A stretch of 64,000 bases of DNA, taken from the NCBI RefSeq assembly GCF_038024065.1, contig NZ_CP150667.1, forward strand, positions 558,001-622,000, read 5' to 3'. This document shows positions 62,505-64,000 of the stretch, piece after piece; position 1 is the first letter of the stretch; every line of letters begins with the position of its first letter. The position numbers and the translations under genes were made by a program. This stretch comes from Polaribacter sejongensis (lineage in GTDB: Bacteria > Bacteroidota > Bacteroidia > Flavobacteriales > Flavobacteriaceae). Below the pieces are notes generated by a model. The model was not told the DNA's origin. It saw only the letters and a list, made by a program, of their open reading frames with translations, and did no database searches.

Positions 62505-64000
62505 ATGAGGTCCTTTTTATTATTTATATTTCTAAGTACAACATTCTGTTTATCAGCTCAGAAAATATACAACGGAAAAGTTGTTGATACCAACAACTCA
62601 CCACTAGAAGACGTAAATGTTATTATCGAAGGTACATCAACAGGAACTATTACAAATAACAGTGGTAATTTTTCTGTTTCTAGCAATAATCAAAACGCAA
62701 TTTTAGTTTTTTCTGCATTAGGATTTAAAACTCAGAAGCAACAAGGAGGAAGCAATTTAACGATTGTTTTACAAGAATCTTCAGAAATTCTTTCGGAAGT
62801 TGTATTAGTAGGAACAAGAAATCCTAGACAAACAAAATTAGAAACACCGGTAGCGGTAGATATTGTTGATGTGTCTAAAATTAAATTAACAAGTGCACAA
62901 ACTACGGCGAATGATTTACTTGCGAATTTAGTGCCCTCTTTTAATTCTAATCGACAATCTTCTTCGGATGGAACAGAACATGTAGATCCTGCTTCTTTAA
63001 GAGGTTTAGGTCCAGATCAGGTTTTGGTACTTATCAACGGAAAAAGAAGACATACAACGTCATTATTAAACAATCAAAATACGGTTGGAAACGGATCTGT
63101 AGGTACAGATTTATCTTCAATCCCTTCAGCTGCTATCGATAGAATTGAAGTTCTTAGGGATGGAGCTGCAGCTCAATATGGTTCGGATGCTATTGCTGGA
63201 GTTATCAATATTATTTTAAAGAAAAATACTGGATTAGAAATTGGTACTACTTATGGTTTAACTTCAGAAGGTGATGGAGAAACGTTTAATTTAAATGTAA
63301 ATTATGGTACTGAAATTGGCAATAAAGGTGGATTTATAAACCTTACGGCAGAATTTAATGATAGAGGTAAAACAAGTAGAAGCCAAAATCATAATTTGGT
63401 TATTTATGACCAATCTGATTTAGGTAATTTCTTTGCGTATGATTTTTCTAATGATGGCGCAAGAGAACGTGATGATGAGTTGATAAATGCTGCGGGTTTA
63501 ACTCGTGATGATTTTAACTTTCAAGTAGGTGATGCTGCAATTACGAACACACAACTTTTTGTGAATCTTGAGCTTCCTACAAGTAAAAATGGAACTTTTT
63601 ATGCCGCCGGTGGTGGAAATTATAGAACCGGTAATGGTTTTGGTTTTAGAAGATTACCTTCGGAAGGACATGTTTTAGAAATTTTTCCAAATGGTTTTCA
63701 ACCCATTTTAGAATCTACAATAATCGACCTTTCTTTAATTGCAGGGTATAAAACGAAACTTGGTGAATGGGATTTTGATTTGAGTAACACCAATGGTTAT
63801 AATCAATTTGATTATGGCATTTCTAATACTGTAAACGATGCATTGGGAATTAATAGTCCGACTTCTTTTGATGCAGGTGGACATACTTTTTTACAAAATA
63901 CCGTAAACTTAGACTTTTCTAAATTTGATGATACTATCATGAGCGGACTTGGTTTGGCTTTTGGTGCTGAATATAGATACGAAAATTATACGATTTATGC
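62505..64000 (+). CDS. TonB-dependent outer-membrane receptor, 3' end cut by the window
   Basis: An open frame runs from the ATG at 62505 to the window end (498 codons seen). It begins with a signal peptide (MRSFLLFIFLSTTFCLSA). A carboxypeptidase-regulatory-like domain follows (about 20-100, KIYNGKVVDTNNSPLEDVNV). Then comes the TonB box region and plug: TSAQTTANDLLANLVPSF, SLRGLGPDQVLVLINGKRRH, PSAAIDRIEVLRDGAAAQYGSDAIAGVINIIL. Beta strands of the barrel start near residue 245. Such receptors import siderophores, vitamins or oligomers in Bacteroidota; no SusD-like gene is visible, so substrate is unknown. Confidence 0.93.
   Translation, partial: MRSFLLFIFLSTTFCLSAQKIYNGKVVDTNNSPLEDVNVIIEGTSTGTITNNSGNFSVSSNNQNAILVFSALGFKTQKQQGGSNLTIVLQESSEILSEVVLVGTRNPRQTKLETPVAVDIVDVSKIKLTSAQTTANDLLANLVPSFNSNRQSSSDGTEHVDPASLRGLGPDQVLVLINGKRRHTTSLLNNQNTVGNGSVGTDLSSIPSAAIDRIEVLRDGAAAQYGSDAIAGVINIILKKNTGLEIGTTYGLTSEGDGETFNLNVNYGTEIGNKGGFINLTAEFNDRGKTSRSQNHNLVIYDQSDLGNFFAYDFSNDGARERDDELINAAGLTRDDFNFQVGDAAITNTQLFVNLELPTSKNGTFYAAGGGNYRTGNGFGFRRLPSEGHVLEIFPNGFQPILESTIIDLSLIAGYKTKLGEWDFDLSNTNGYNQFDYGISNTVNDALGINSPTSFDAGGHTFLQNTVNLDFSKFDDTIMSGLGLAFGAEYRYENYTIY

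Noticed and set aside
1..64000. CRISPR array, insertion sequence, prophage or integration site
   Set aside because: No regularly spaced repeats, transposase, integrase or phage genes were found, and flanking genes look native.

Overview
The window is A+T-rich DNA from a member of the Bacteroidota, most likely a marine Flavobacteriaceae such as Polaribacter (inference). The reasons are the Bacteroidota-type -7 promoter motif TAnnTTTG in front of several genes, protein families typical of flavobacteria (DUF3810, 63-residue cold-shock protein, twin secreted amidohydrolases, BshA, SusC/TonB-type receptor with an N-terminal carboxypeptidase-like domain), and frequent hairpin-plus-T terminators between short operons. 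I found no rRNA, tRNA, CRISPR array, transposase or prophage. Almost every gene is intact. The exceptions are a secreted lipoprotein gene broken by a perfect 64-bp tandem duplication (56226-56847) and the genes cut by the two window ends.

Layout. 1-3517: end of a mannitol-type operon (NCS1-like permease, mannitol 2-dehydrogenase, PfkB sugar kinase), then a DMT permease. 4941-14389: a convergent cluster of five genes made of circularly permuted ATP-grasp, alpha-E, transglutaminase-like and DUF2126 amidoligase-like domains, a poorly understood peptide or amide-bond system and the best candidate here for undescribed biology. 14903-24376: a methylmalonyl-CoA operon (epimerase, four subunits of a Na+-translocating biotin decarboxylase, CoA-transferase, both mutase subunits), followed on the other strand by the mutase chaperone GTPase MeaB and an acyl-ACP thioesterase. 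26764-34851: TPR protein, fatty-acid desaturase, Crp/Fnr regulator, two DEAD-box-type RNA helicases, an atypical SDR protein, a small unknown protein and a cold-shock protein; together this looks like a cold-response neighbourhood. 34985-40422: two secreted amidohydrolase-fold proteins and a DUF3810 protein.

40638-64000 is mostly housekeeping: replicative helicase DnaB, a secreted protein often mislabelled asparagine synthetase B, an N-terminal transketolase subunit without its partner next door, BshA of bacillithiol synthesis, DUF937 protein, dicarboxylate/amino-acid symporter, sulfurtransferase, fumarylacetoacetase, GlyA, stress-type small proteins (CsbD), RmuC, acyltransferase, peptidase T, the TesA-like esterase divergent from a YbbA/YbbP-like ABC exporter, a TPM-domain membrane protein, and the start of a TonB-dependent receptor.

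How the genes work together. The methylmalonyl-CoA operon encodes a nearly full path linking succinyl-CoA and propionyl-CoA with Na+ transport. The mannitol genes would turn imported mannitol, an algal storage sugar alcohol, into fructose and then fructose phosphate. Several starts were moved downstream of the longest reading frame because a promoter motif or signal peptide shows that the upstream part is not translated.
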